Both the position numbers and the translations under genes were made by a program. The notes under the pieces were generated by a model. The model was not told the origin of the DNA, did no database searches, and was given only the letters and a program-made list of their open reading frames with translations. Of a stretch of DNA of 64,000 nucleotides, positions 26,974 to 35,496 are shown piece after piece; the stretch's first letter is position 1; the number at the start of each line of letters is the position of its first letter. The DNA is taken from assembly GCF_035920345.1 (NCBI RefSeq), contig NZ_CP109149.1:3720001-3784000 (forward strand), in the 5' to 3' direction. The DNA comes from Nocardia vinacea (lineage in GTDB: Bacteria; Actinomycetota; Actinomycetes; Mycobacteriales; Mycobacteriaceae).

Positions 26974-28491
26974 TTGAGCGATCTTTCTCGCCGTGACCTG
27001 CTCAGGACATCGGCCGCCGCTGGCGTCGGAGCAGTCGTTGTCTCGAGCCTGACGGCCGCAGACACACCGGATATTGCGGACGCGAGCGCCCCGGGAAGTG
27101 TGGCCGCGGGCCACCCGAGTAAAAGCCCGGGAAGCCCGCCGGCGGCGCTGACCGGCCACATCGTCCGCCCCGGTGACGCGTCGTACACGGATGCGCGACT
27201 CGGCTGGGACCAGCTCTTTTCTCACTATCCGCTGGTGATCGCCTTCGCACAGGAAACCCAGGACGTAGTGAACGCCCTGACGTGGGCGCGGCAGCACAAC
27301 ATCGCGCTGCGGGTGCGCAGCGGCCGCCACGCCCTCGAAGGCTGGTCGAACCTCGACGACGGCATCGTAATCGACGTCAGCCAGCTGAAGTCGGTACAGA
27401 TCGACCCTGGCGCTCGTAGCGCGACGGTCGGTGCCGGGCTGAACCAACTGGAAGCGGTAACGACGCTCGCGAAGCAGAACCTTGCGGTCACAACCGGGAG
27501 CGAGGGCAGCGTGAGCTTGTGTGGTGCGACGCTCGGCGGTGGCCTCGGGCCCCTCAACCGCTGGCTCGGCATGGCCTGCGACAGCCTGATGGCGGCCGAG
27601 GTCGTCGTCCCGTCGGGTCACGACTGCGCCAAAGTGATCAACGCGGACTTGCAGCACCACTCGGACCTGCTCTGGGCGCTTCGCGGGGCGGGAAACGGCA
27701 ACTTCGGGATCGTCACACAACTCACCTATAAGGTGTATCCGCTCGAGCATCTCGCCTATGTGCAGGCGACATGGGATGGACTTGGGGACCTGTACGGGGT
27801 CTTCGAAGCGTGGCAGCATACGGTACCGTCCGCCGACAGCCGTCTGGGATCCGAGCTCGAGATCCACAAGTCCCAGATTCTGCTGTCCGCGTGGCTTGTG
27901 GAGGGGGCAGCGGCACAGGCCACAGAGATGCTGGCTCCGATCCTGTCGGTCGGCACGCCCGATATCACGGTGCAGGTCGGTAACTGGGGCGACTTCTTTG
28001 CGGGAGCCCAGGTCCCGCTCGCGCAAGAGCCCGCGAACTGGAAGTTCTTCTCGGAGTTCGTCAAAGAGCGGTTCCCGAAGAAGGCGATCGACATCATCGG
28101 CGACTTCATGCGAAACGCTCCCACAGAGGAGAGCAACTACTTCGTCGATGCCTTCGGTGGGGCGATCAAGCGGGAGCCCCCCGGCGGCACGGCGTTCGCG
28201 CATCGCGACGCGCTTTTCTACGGCGAGATCGGCGCAGCCTGGGGGACTCGTTCAACACAACCAGGCGTCGGCGACCCGCTCACCTCGCAGGCCCAGGCCT
28301 GGACCGCCGAGTTCAGCCAGGCGCTGCGGCCCTACGCGGACGGCGCCTACGTCAACGTGCCGGACGTCGGAATGCAAGAGTGGGAGACCGCCTACTGGGG
28401 AAGACAGCACTTCGAGCGGCTGCGCAGGATCAAGGCGAAGTACGACCCCCACAACGTCTTCCAGTACGAGCAGAGCATCCCGCCCGCGTAA
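26974..28491 (+). CDS. Secreted FAD-linked oxidase (BBE-like), Tat substrate
   Basis: 505 residues from TTG 26974. The Tat signal is SRRDLLRTSAAAGVGAVVVS (residues 5-24). The FAD-binding PCMH domain covers about 80-260 with VRSGRHALEGWSNLDDGIVI, whose His is the usual 8-alpha covalent FAD site; the cysteine that gives the second link in bicovalent enzymes is not at its normal position (TTGSEGSVSLCGATLGGGLG). The BBE domain ends WGRQHFERLRRIKAKYDPHN VFQYEQ. Probably oxidises a sugar, lactone or secondary metabolite outside the cytoplasm. Last gene before repeat copy 4. Confidence 0.88.
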   Translation: MSDLSRRDLLRTSAAAGVGAVVVSSLTAADTPDIADASAPGSVAAGHPSKSPGSPPAALTGHIVRPGDASYTDARLGWDQLFSHYPLVIAFAQETQDVVNALTWARQHNIALRVRSGRHALEGWSNLDDGIVIDVSQLKSVQIDPGARSATVGAGLNQLEAVTTLAKQNLAVTTGSEGSVSLCGATLGGGLGPLNRWLGMACDSLMAAEVVVPSGHDCAKVINADLQHHSDLLWALRGAGNGNFGIVTQLTYKVYPLEHLAYVQATWDGLGDLYGVFEAWQHTVPSADSRLGSELEIHKSQILLSAWLVEGAAAQATEMLAPILSVGTPDITVQVGNWGDFFAGAQVPLAQEPANWKFFSEFVKERFPKKAIDIIGDFMRNAPTEESNYFVDAFGGAIKREPPGGTAFAHRDALFYGEIGAAWGTRSTQPGVGDPLTSQAQAWTAEFSQALRPYADGAYVNVPDVGMQEWETAYWGRQHFERLRRIKAKYDPHNVFQYEQSIPPA

Positions 28492-28532
28492 CACTGATCG
28501 ACAGTTCGCCGCTGCTCCCCAACCCCCGGGTG

Positions 28533-28621
28533 GCCGTCAGCGCCACCGCTATTTGCCGATGACCAGCAGTTTTCGATGTTGCAGGAGGTTGGCGTACTGG
28601 TCGATACCCTCTCCGGACACC
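28533..28621. repeat. Dispersed direct repeat, copy 4
   Basis: Core CTATTTGCCGATGACCAG ... GAGGTTGGCGTACTGGTCG as in copy 1. On the minus strand the frame of the adjacent serine-recombinase remnant runs straight into it, so the repeat is the 3' end of, or the attachment site next to, that recombinase gene. Confidence 0.9.
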
Positions 28622-28975
28622 AGTGCTAACCACACACCGGTCAGCTGACGCAACGGTGATTTGCCGTTTGGGGTCGTAGCGGATCTCCAGGTTCAATGCC
28701 TCGTCGAGCGCGATCCTGTCCTGTGGTGCGCCTGCATCGAGCACGGCGGCCATATCTCCCAGCGAATTGATCATCATCTCGATCTGGGTAGCGGTCAGCG
28801 GGACCGTGTGCGCTATCTGATCCATTCACTTTGCGCGATTGCCTCGTCGGCCTGCGCGGCGTTCATGGCGTCGACGAGCGATTGGGGTCCACCCCGGCTT
28901 CGATGGCGCCCAGGTGGCGTTACAGCTTGGTTTCGGCGGTGTTTATCTTGGCGCGCAGCATCTTTCGGCGCACCT
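28544..28975 (-). pseudogene. Serine recombinase (large), degraded 3' end
   Basis: Three pieces in different frames of the minus strand read in order as the C-terminal coiled-coil/zinc region of actinobacterial large serine recombinases: RRKMLRAKINTAETKL then stop then RHLGAIEAGVDP; QSLVDAMNAAQADEAIAQSEW; and VPLTATQIEMMINSLGDMAA ... DRIALDEALNLEIRYDPKRQ. The last matches the family pattern LTxxQIRxMVxxLGDxxxVL...YxxLGLxLTYxPxxR. One stop and two frameshifts; the catalytic N-terminal domain is absent. It abuts repeat copy 4. Confidence 0.65.
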
Positions 28976-29004
28976 GCAACCCGGCTGACCAGCACACACC
29001 GCAC

Positions 29005-29196
29005 CTACGAAACGAAGGGACCAACCACTCCGAACCCGTGGAACCCGGCAGCCAACCCGCTGACCGGGCCACCCACGTTTGCCCATACGCTGCTGATCAA
29101 CAGCGAAAACCCAATCCCGATCAGGCCGACACGCCACCCACGAGAGAAATCGAGGTTAGGTCCCGACAGTTCCCCGTGCCGTCGCTTGGTGCTCAC
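29005..29196 (-). CDS. Small membrane protein (63 aa), last gene of WXG operon
   Basis: GTG start at 29196, 8 bp after the stop of the lipoprotein gene. VSTKRRHGELSGPNLDFSRG then one or two hydrophobic stretches (VGLIGIGFSLLISSVWANVG). Position and spacing suggest it belongs to the operon; no family recognised. Confidence 0.5.
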   Translation of the reverse strand: MSTKRRHGELSGPNLDFSRGWRVGLIGIGFSLLISSVWANVGGPVSGLAAGFHGFGVVGPFVS

Positions 29197-29204
29197 CGAA
29201 CCGG

Positions 29205-29768
29205 CTATCGATCGGCTGCAAATTTTTTGGTCAGCTCGGTTAGGAATTGAACGGATTTGCGTTTGTCGTCGTCTGTCAGGTGGAGGTCACCGTTAGCCGT
29301 CTGGGTTTCGGTATCCCGGATCTCGAGAATTGCGTTCCACGTATTGATGCGGGTAGCGAACCGTACCGTGTCCGGATATATGTCTTTATCTGTTCGCAGG
29401 TCGTACACCCATACTGCCTCGCCCAGCTCTGGCGTCTTCACGAATCCACGGCGGCCCCATGTTGGGTCCGCATCGTCCGGTGCGTTTTGCACCACGTAAC
29501 TCCCAATCGGGTTCTGCCCCTGGGCGAGTGTGCACACTCCACCGTGAACAAGGACGGTGCCTGTCGAGAGGATTAAGTCGGTGGCTCGCACTTCGACGGC
29601 GTGCAACTCGGTTGTGAAGAAGTTCTTCACAACATCGCACAGCTCGCCCTGCGTCATTGCCGGTCGAGCCTGAGACGACACGGGTGTTGCAGCGGGCTGC
29701 GACGAGGAGCATCCCGCTGCCAAGGCCAGGGCGGCAGTGGCGACCACGGTTAGCAAGCCAATCCTCAC
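29205..29768 (-). CDS. Lipoprotein, WXG operon
   Basis: 187 residues. The GTG start at 29768 overlaps the upstream gene's stop by 4 bp (GTGA) and gives a clean lipoprotein signal: MRIGLLTVVATAALALAAGC, lipobox LAAGC, followed by SSSQPAATPVSS. The mature part (ELCDVVKNFFTTELHAVEVR; WGRRGFVKTPELGEAVWVYD) is unlike proteins I can name, though DUF3558-type lipoproteins occur in such operons. Exported and anchored to the membrane by its lipid. Confidence 0.75.
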   Translation of the reverse strand: MRIGLLTVVATAALALAAGCSSSQPAATPVSSQARPAMTQGELCDVVKNFFTTELHAVEVRATDLILSTGTVLVHGGVCTLAQGQNPIGSYVVQNAPDDADPTWGRRGFVKTPELGEAVWVYDLRTDKDIYPDTVRFATRINTWNAILEIRDTETQTANGDLHLTDDDKRKSVQFLTELTKKFAADR

Positions 29769-30658
29769 TGAGGCACCGTCCAATCCGACTTGTCCCCGTC
29801 TTTCGTCGACGCGTCGCCGATTGCTTCCCGGATTCCTTCGATTCCAGTCCCGTAGGAAGATTTGACACCACTGGGCCACTTATTGTCAGGCAAACCCTTT
29901 TGAATCTCCACGATCTGCGATATCTTGTTACCTTCAATCATATTAGTCTTGGCGGCATCCCCCATAGTCTTCACAATACCGATAATGAAGGCCCTTGCAG
30001 CCTCAACCACCTTTACCAACTCCTGCGCAACCGAGAGCGCGCCCGAGAACGATATGGATAGCATACTCTTGACGCTGCTGAAAAAGCCGTCCTCAACCTT
30101 AGAGATCAACTCCTGCACTTTCGTGGCGATCTCGCCGTATAGAGTCAACTCCGCCGCAGCAATCATTTCCAAGCCGCCTGCGATTTTGTCAAATTCTAGC
30201 GGTAAGCTGTCCAATGCAGGCTGTTGCCTGGTTGTGCGCATTTCTTCGTACCTGGTAGCCGCATCACCCGACCACTCAGAGAGCTTGGTGTCAACGAAGT
30301 CGCCTCCTGCTGCGACCAGGTTATTCCTGAGGTTGCGCCACTCATTCGCGACGTCGATGAACTTGACCGGAACATCTAGATCGGGTTCGAGTTTCTTGAG
30401 CTTCTCCCAGGTTTCACGAATGGCATTATTCGCCTTGTCACGTTCGGCCCAAATCTCATCGACGGCATCTTCAACCGACCCGGTCAATACCCCCACGGGA
30501 TTGTTGACGGCACCGGCATACCCGTTTGCTCGAACAAGCTTGACGAGATGCCCGCAGCCTGAGTCCACCTTCGCCGGCAGATCTCCCACTTCGATTACCT
30601 TCGCACGAAGATACGATGACTTTTCGAGCAAGCTTTGCCGGTTATCTGCGGCTGTCAT
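29765..30658 (-). CDS. Large WXG-like protein (297 aa), candidate type VII secretion substrate
   Basis: Mostly helical. The central EWSGDAATRYEEMRTTRQQP carries the W-x-G turn of WXG100/PPE-like proteins around residue 130, flanked by long helices, then a hydrophobic helix (AFIIGIVKTMGDAAK). C-terminus is Gly/Asp rich. It overlaps the WXG100-like gene upstream by 4 bp and the lipoprotein gene downstream by 4 bp. Its GC content is clearly lower than the surrounding genome, pointing to transfer. No toxin domain can be recognised. Confidence 0.68.
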   Translation of the reverse strand: MTAADNRQSLLEKSSYLRAKVIEVGDLPAKVDSGCGHLVKLVRANGYAGAVNNPVGVLTGSVEDAVDEIWAERDKANNAIRETWEKLKKLEPDLDVPVKFIDVANEWRNLRNNLVAAGGDFVDTKLSEWSGDAATRYEEMRTTRQQPALDSLPLEFDKIAGGLEMIAAAELTLYGEIATKVQELISKVEDGFFSSVKSMLSISFSGALSVAQELVKVVEAARAFIIGIVKTMGDAAKTNMIEGNKISQIVEIQKGLPDNKWPSGVKSSYGTGIEGIREAIGDASTKDGDKSDWTVPQ

Positions 30659-30966
30659 ATCTCCCCCTCGAGCTTTACCAGCTTTCCTTTACTAGCGAGG
30701 TCTTCCGCTTCATACGTATCGGCCGCGGATTTAAGGACTTTGCCGATATCCTCGAAAACGGTGACACCTTCATTCAACCTGTCTCGGAAGTAGCCAGGGG
30801 CCGGTTGATACTTCGACAGGGCTTCCGCGAACGTGCCCGCTTCTGACGCAGTGATTTCAAGCTTTTTGGTTGTCTCCACTCCCGCCTCGAGGTTGCTGGC
30901 AGCTTCACCCCAGCTGGTGGCAGCCAATCTCATCGCGCGCAGGTTAAGTGTCAGCTTATCTGCCAT
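30655..30966 (-). CDS. WXG100-like small protein (ESX-type)
   Basis: 103 residues, ATG 30966 (a GTG 3 bp upstream is an alternative). MADKLTLNLRAMRLAATSWG EAASNLEAGVE has the two-helix layout and a W-G (SWGEAA) near the hairpin of EsxA/CFP-10-type proteins, and the C-terminal part ends ADTYEAEDLASKGK, similar to the YxxxD/E export motif. Likely partner of the 297-aa protein. It overlaps the upstream gene by 11 bp. Confidence 0.68.
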   Translation of the reverse strand: MADKLTLNLRAMRLAATSWGEAASNLEAGVETTKKLEITASEAGTFAEALSKYQPAPGYFRDRLNEGVTVFEDIGKVLKSAADTYEAEDLASKGKLVKLEGEI

Positions 30967-31765
30967 CACCCATCCGTTCTTCTAGGAGCCGCAGCCGATG
31001 GTGGTCCAACTGATATTCCAGATCATCGTCTGCATAACGTGAATAGTCTCCCCGTACGATGCGCTTTGGGCGCATGGAACGGATCTGATCGGCGCACCAC
31101 AGGATTTCGTCTACGATCCGATCGGGCTGCGCGGTCGCTGCCCAATCATTTCGCACCTCGATCGACAGCAGTCGGGATACGTCAGCGGTCAGCCTGACGG
31201 GATGTTGTCCGTGAAATATGACTTGACCCGATGCTTGGAAGTGGCCGCTGTTGATCATGCTGCTGGACGCGATGCTGTATTCCTCCCAGGTCCGAGTCTC
31301 GAGCAACACCATCAGAATTGTCCGGTGATCCGGGATCGCTGCCTCCGAAATTTCTTGCGGAGTCGGCCGACGACCAGATGCGTACAACTGGTCTATACGC
31401 TTTTCCACAGCGGCTCTGTAGGCCGCCATAAGTTCGGCGCCTACCTCATGGGGAGCAACATAGCGGCTCCACTGCGGACGAATCAGAATGCGGATTGGAA
31501 GGCATCCGCGGTCGAGTTCCATTGAGGCGAAGGATGACCCGATACGGGTTGGAGTTGCGGATGAGTCAGCCGCCACAAAGGGGGCCTCAGCCCGTGGCGG
31601 CGTCGACTTGGTGACGGCCGGTGATGGTTTCGGCTCGACAGGAGGTGGCACCGAAACAGGTTGCGCGGCGTTGGACCTCCTCGGTCCAAGTGGCTCTTCG
31701 TCCCAGTACTCATCGGGGTCGTCGAGTGATTGAAGTATCCCCCCGCCGCCATCACGTCCCCTCAT
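30956..31765 (-). CDS. Hypothetical protein, first gene of WXG operon
   Basis: 269 residues. A proline-rich disordered N-terminus (PVSVPPPVEPKPSPAV) is followed from about residue 85 by a folded domain (LPIRILIRPQWSRYVAPHEV; MVLLETRTWEEYSIASS) and a C-terminal helix. I do not recognise it. Its position ahead of WXG100-like genes suggests a chaperone or regulator for the secreted proteins, by analogy only. Confidence 0.65.
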   Translation of the reverse strand: MRGRDGGGGILQSLDDPDEYWDEEPLGPRRSNAAQPVSVPPPVEPKPSPAVTKSTPPRAEAPFVAADSSATPTRIGSSFASMELDRGCLPIRILIRPQWSRYVAPHEVGAELMAAYRAAVEKRIDQLYASGRRPTPQEISEAAIPDHRTILMVLLETRTWEEYSIASSSMINSGHFQASGQVIFHGQHPVRLTADVSRLLSIEVRNDWAATAQPDRIVDEILWCADQIRSMRPKRIVRGDYSRYADDDLEYQLDHHRLRLLEERMGDGR

Positions 31766-32048
31766 AGCCTTCTACCCGCTGCGCGGGACAGTGTCCTTCT
31801 GTGATTTGAACTGACATCGCACCCCTCCTGCAGTTGGCCACACCCAACCGCGACGACTGCCTGTCAGCCTCTCGGGCGTCGTCCGGTTTGTCAAGGTGAC
31901 GATGATCTTTCTTATCCCTGAAATTGCCTGGCCGCCAGGGTGATTGGTACTCCAACAGCCGTGCAGCGCGAGACACCGAACCATCATCGTTGACGTGAGC
32001 TGTTGGGGCGCTTGACATCTGGTAGGTCTCTCCCGGCTCATCAGGCGC
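31766..32048. other. Upstream region of the WXG operon
   Basis: 283 bp with no plausible gene; should hold the promoter of the minus-strand operon. No clear -10/-35 or operator is evident. Confidence 0.3.
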
Positions 32049-32280
32049 TTACCAGGTCCCGTGTGCAAATTGCTCGCCGGTGTCCTGCTGGCGAATTCTT
32101 GCTCGGTCGATCCAAGTCGTGAATATGGCGGCCAAATCCGTTGGTGCTGTGGGGCGGATAGTGATGTGGTAGTGCGGGTTTCGGTGTAGCGGCCGTCGTC
32201 GGTGATGTCGTACCACTGCACGGCGTTGGTTGCGTCGACGCGGCTGTGGAAGGCCGGGATACTTTCGCTGTAGCAGTTTG
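32049..32280 (-). pseudogene. Frameshifted 3' gene fragment, unknown
   Basis: One frame reads AFHSRVDATNAVQWYDITDD GRYTETRT, the neighbouring frame continues HITIRPTAPTDLAAIFTTWI DRARIRQQ to the TGA/TAG at 32049. Joined, this is a credible C-terminal end of a protein broken by one frameshift near 32180. The family is not recognised. Confidence 0.35.
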
Positions 32281-32746
32281 CTTGTGGCCGGCGCGGCCTT
32301 GGAAAAAGAGCGTGTGGGGTTTGTGAGGTGGGTCGATCGGGCTGTTTCTTTTCCCGGCATCGTGGCCGGATCTTGCCCGACGGCCATTCGAGAGGAATCG
32401 GCTGAACCACTGGCAGGCGATCAAGGATCGCTCGAGCCGAACAGGAAAAGTGTTGCCGCGTTGACCGCAAAAGGAAGCGCCGTCCGGCCGGTCGCTGCAT
32501 ACAGGCATTCGTCGGGAGCTCGCCGCCACAGGGGCACACGTTCAGCGCGGCGGTATGGGGGCGGGAGCTTGGACTCGAACCTCGTCCAGCGGCACGCGTT
32601 CGCCGCGGCGGGTCTACAACTCGAACCAGACGCGCTTGTCACGCGGAACGATAGAGGGGGTGGAAGATTTGGGTACTGGCGACCGGCAGTCAGCGCTGGA
32701 AATAGGCGGGCAGGCAGGCGATGTGCGCCCCGCCAGTCGCCAGCGG
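32281..32746. other. Intergenic stretch with a large inverted repeat
   Basis: No gene is supported. CTGGCGAC at 32676-32683 and GTCGCCAG at 32736-32743 are inverted copies directly behind the 3' end of the minus-strand TetR gene and may serve as its terminator. Confidence 0.3.
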
Positions 32747-33442
32747 TCAGGCGTTCCCTGGGATGTCTCCGCCCAGTGCACCCGTGAGGTAGTGCTGCAC
32801 AGTCGGCGCGATCAGGCGGATGACCTGCTCTGAGGGGATATCGGCGATGCGGTCGATCGCCCAGACGTTACGCGTCATCGCCAGACCCACGATCTGCGTG
32901 GCGACCAGATCTGCGCGCAGCTCGGCCTCGTCGTGGGCAAGGCTCGCCGACACGACCTGCAAGACGAGCGCGGAGCAGACGGAGCGGAGGCGCTCCACGG
33001 CGAAGGGTTCGTGACTTGCCGCGATGATGATCGAGCGCAGGACCTCCGAGGTGGCCGGGTCGTCCCACATGCGCAGCGCCGCCTCCACGAAGGCTCGCCC
33101 GCGCTCCTCCAGCGGCACCTGGGCGGCCTCGGCAATGCCCGCACCGAAGGCATCCGGCGGTTCCAGCGCCGCCTTCAGCAGTCCCGTCTTGTTGGAGAAG
33201 TCGTAGTTCACCAGGGTGGGATCCACATCGGCGGCCTGAGCCACCAACCGCAATGAGGTCCCGTTGTAGCCCCGCTCGGCGAAGGACTTGCGGGCCGCCC
33301 TCAGGATGCGGTCCGCCTGCGCGCCACGTTCCCCACTCGGACCCCTTCCTGCCCCTATCGATCTAGCAAACTCGCTGCATGCGCGACAGAGCGGTGGCAC
33401 ACCTGCGGTTTTCTGCAATGACTCCCACAATCCCCTATACAT
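32747..33442 (-). CDS. TetR-family transcriptional regulator
   Basis: 231 residues if started at ATG 33442; the frame opens further up, and a GTG giving MPPLCRACSEF is an alternative. Helix-turn-helix is at about 40-85 (AARKSFAERGYNGTSLRLVA; DPTLVNYDFSNKTGLL). The C-terminal domain is of the DUF1956/PsrA-like type (LTGALGGDIPGNA end). Flanking genes are fragments, so no target can be named. Confidence 0.85.
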   Translation of the reverse strand: MYRGLWESLQKTAGVPPLCRACSEFARSIGAGRGPSGERGAQADRILRAARKSFAERGYNGTSLRLVAQAADVDPTLVNYDFSNKTGLLKAALEPPDAFGAGIAEAAQVPLEERGRAFVEAALRMWDDPATSEVLRSIIIAASHEPFAVERLRSVCSALVLQVVSASLAHDEAELRADLVATQIVGLAMTRNVWAIDRIADIPSEQVIRLIAPTVQHYLTGALGGDIPGNA

Positions 33443-33838
33443 AGTTAACCGACTGTGCGTAAACTGTGACCAAGCTGATATCAAAAGACGACCGGGAAGG
33501 TCGGCAGCCCTGTAGGCGCTAGGTCGAAACGACTGCACGTCCCACAAGTTGCCCACTAGGTCGGCGAGCAGAAGTCCGCAACCGGCTCGCGATCTGCAGG
33601 CTTACCCTCTCGTCATCATATTGAAGATTGGCCCCCCGCGACGCGGCGGCGGACAGACGGTAGCCGCGATTTAGTGACGTTATCGAACAGTTGAGCGTTT
33701 CCACAACACCAGAACTGCTGCATCGGCGAGCCTCAGCGGCTCTTCCTGGGTCCGCGCTACCGAACACGTTGCCGGAAACCCGATCCCCCTGTCCGAGAAA
33801 CCGATCCGCAAGATCACTACCGCCACGAAGGAACTGCA
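33443..33838. other. Intergenic stretch between TetR gene and the 79-aa gene
   Basis: 396 bp. AT-rich at 33430-33480 (promoter region of the TetR gene: ACATAGTTAACCGACTGTGCG). No gene is supported; a GAAGGA ribosome binding site near the right end belongs to the next gene. Confidence 0.35.
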
Positions 33839-34078
33839 ATGCGCAAGAATGTCGAAGACGCACTACATCAGGATTTCAATCGCTGGAGCGAACTGGTCGA
33901 CCGCGCCGCACACGCGGATAACGAAGTCGAAAGAGAGAAACCCGCCTTGGCTGCGGCAGAGCTGGAAATGAAGTGGATCCGCACCGCCGCCGAAGAATGG
34001 AGAACACTGCACGACCAATGGTGGGAAAGAATCGACCGGCCGCGAACAAGTGTGAAGTCCGAATACGCTCTGCTTTGA
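33839..34078 (+). CDS. Hypothetical helical protein (79 aa)
   Basis: MRKNVEDALHQDFNRWSELV is preceded by GAAGGA at 6 bp spacing, a good ribosome binding site. The whole protein is predicted helical and rich in Glu, Ala and Trp, similar in style to small coiled-coil proteins. No family recognised. Confidence 0.5.
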   Translation: MRKNVEDALHQDFNRWSELVDRAAHADNEVEREKPALAAAELEMKWIRTAAEEWRTLHDQWWERIDRPRTSVKSEYALL

Positions 34079-34080
34079 TT

Positions 34081-34220
34081 GTGTGACTGGTGTTGCGGTA
34101 GTGGTCGCCGACCACGCCTTGCTCACCGGCTTACTCACCACATCTACGTCACCGAGTCCGGGCGGGCGCGCTTGGCAGAGGCGCGCATAGCCGTCGCCCG
34201 CCGTGAGTTCCGAAATGGAA
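34081..34220 (+). pseudogene. Possible regulator fragment
   Basis: Adjacent frames read VTGVAVVVADHALLTGLLTT and YVTESGRARLAEARIAVARR; the second resembles the winged-helix end of MarR/PadR regulators (xxTExGRxxLAEA). Too short and frameshifted for a firm call. Confidence 0.2.
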
Positions 34221-34500
34221 GCCGTCTTCACGCCTGAGCAACGAGGGCGATCCGCGACTGACTCGAAGGTATCTCCGAAGCGTGCCCCTGGCCCCATCGA
34301 CCCTAATGTGCTGCCGGGGACAACAAATTGGCGAAGGCCGCCGCGACTGGCCATCTATCTCCGCGAGTCACAGCAGCTCAGTGGCCACTTCATGCGCACC
34401 CAACCAGGGTAGGAGCTGAACACGCCGCCGGACCATCGCGGCATTCCGAATTGCAGTGGTACAACCGACATACGCCGCACGCTCACCAGGAGCTGACGAG

Positions 34501-34920
34501 TCAGACGGAGAGGTCACTGAGTTGGCGCCACAGCTGGTCGGCGGTGCGCGTGTTGCGATGTGCGACGTACGCGGTCCATGCCCAACCGACGATCGACACG
34601 GAATACCAGTACAGCCGCCAGTCTGTCGGGTGCAGACCGCTTCCGAGACCTATGGCGAGCAGCACCATGAATAGCGCGGCGAACCCGGTGTAGAGCGCGC
34701 GCCGGCGCGAGGCTGCATCCTGTGCCTGTTCGAGGCGCGGGATCCATGATTCGGCGGTCGCGTCCGGGGGGAGCTCGCGGGCCTTCAATGCGCGGCCGAT
34801 TTCACGATTCGCGCCTTTGTCGGCAGATTCGAATACTCGGACAGGACGCATGTATCGCCACGCGAGCACGGATCCGACAACGGCCGGTACGAGCATGAGC
34901 ACGATGATGACCACGACCAT
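34501..34920 (-). CDS. Hypothetical membrane protein (139 aa)
   Basis: Three hydrophobic helices: residues 1-22 (VVVIIVLMLVPAVVGSVLAW), and two at about 78-98 (FAALFMVLLAIGLGSGL) and 104-120 (LYWYSVSIVGWAWTAYV). Middle region charged. It starts 3 bp after the stop of the upstream membrane protein gene, so the two are probably co-expressed. No family recognised. Confidence 0.6.
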   Translation of the reverse strand: MVVVIIVLMLVPAVVGSVLAWRYMRPVRVFESADKGANREIGRALKARELPPDATAESWIPRLEQAQDAASRRRALYTGFAALFMVLLAIGLGSGLHPTDWRLYWYSVSIVGWAWTAYVAHRNTRTADQLWRQLSDLSV

Positions 34921-34923
34921 GAT

Positions 34924-35274
34924 TCACCTACCCGCAGTGTGGGCAAGATGGTCGAGGACTGTGCCCGCGAACCGCCATTGGAGGTGGATCGTGGTGAGGT
35001 TGACGGCCGAAGCGGCAAGCGCGAGCAAATAGACATAAAGCAGCGTATTGCTCGCGGCCGGATTCGTTGCGATCTCGGTGATCAGCAGCGCCGCCCAAAG
35101 CGCGGTGAGTGCGATGAACGGGCCACGCAGCCGTATCGGACGTGCCTGCGCGTAAACGAGATGCGGCCCATTCGGGAGAAGGACCAGGCTGCGACGCCGC
35201 TCCGGAATCACCAACCAGCGCACCAGCAGCCCGGCGATGACTGCAGTCAGCACAGTAACGGCGATGAGATGCAA
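34924..35274 (-). CDS. Hypothetical membrane protein (116 aa)
   Basis: TTG start at 35274 (MHLIAVTVLTAVIAGLLVRW) is chosen over longer frames because it begins with a transmembrane helix and has AGG upstream. Further helices lie at about 50-66 and 75-92. Paired with the 139-aa membrane protein. Confidence 0.55.
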   Translation of the reverse strand: MHLIAVTVLTAVIAGLLVRWLVIPERRRSLVLLPNGPHLVYAQARPIRLRGPFIALTALWAALLITEIATNPAASNTLLYVYLLALAASAVNLTTIHLQWRFAGTVLDHLAHTAGR

Positions 35275-35496
35275 AGAATACCTGTCTTTCCTCGTGCGAG
35301 ACTTCGTCGACCTGCATGAATAGATTCGGTCACGTACGCAGTTAGCGATAGCCACCCATGGGTGGACATCGGCCCACCTCACAGGGCTTCTCCAACAAGA
35401 ATCGATTTCCGGGCAGCTGGAGTTCGCACCACCTACCGCCCGAACCGCTGCTGATCTACCGGGTAGCGGGCTAGCGGTCATCGTCGTTGTTGACGG

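Noticed and set aside
31772..32539. Minus-strand ORF (255 aa)
   Set aside because: Only a short central part is protein-like and it continues in another frame; the rest looks random.
32563..32600. tRNA-like GGACTCGAACC on the plus strand
   Set aside because: The T-stem cannot pair and no acceptor, D or anticodon arms can be found around it.
33863..34354. Minus-strand ORF (163 aa) over the 79-aa gene
   Set aside because: Shadow of the plus-strand gene, which has a proper ribosome binding site and coherent helical composition.
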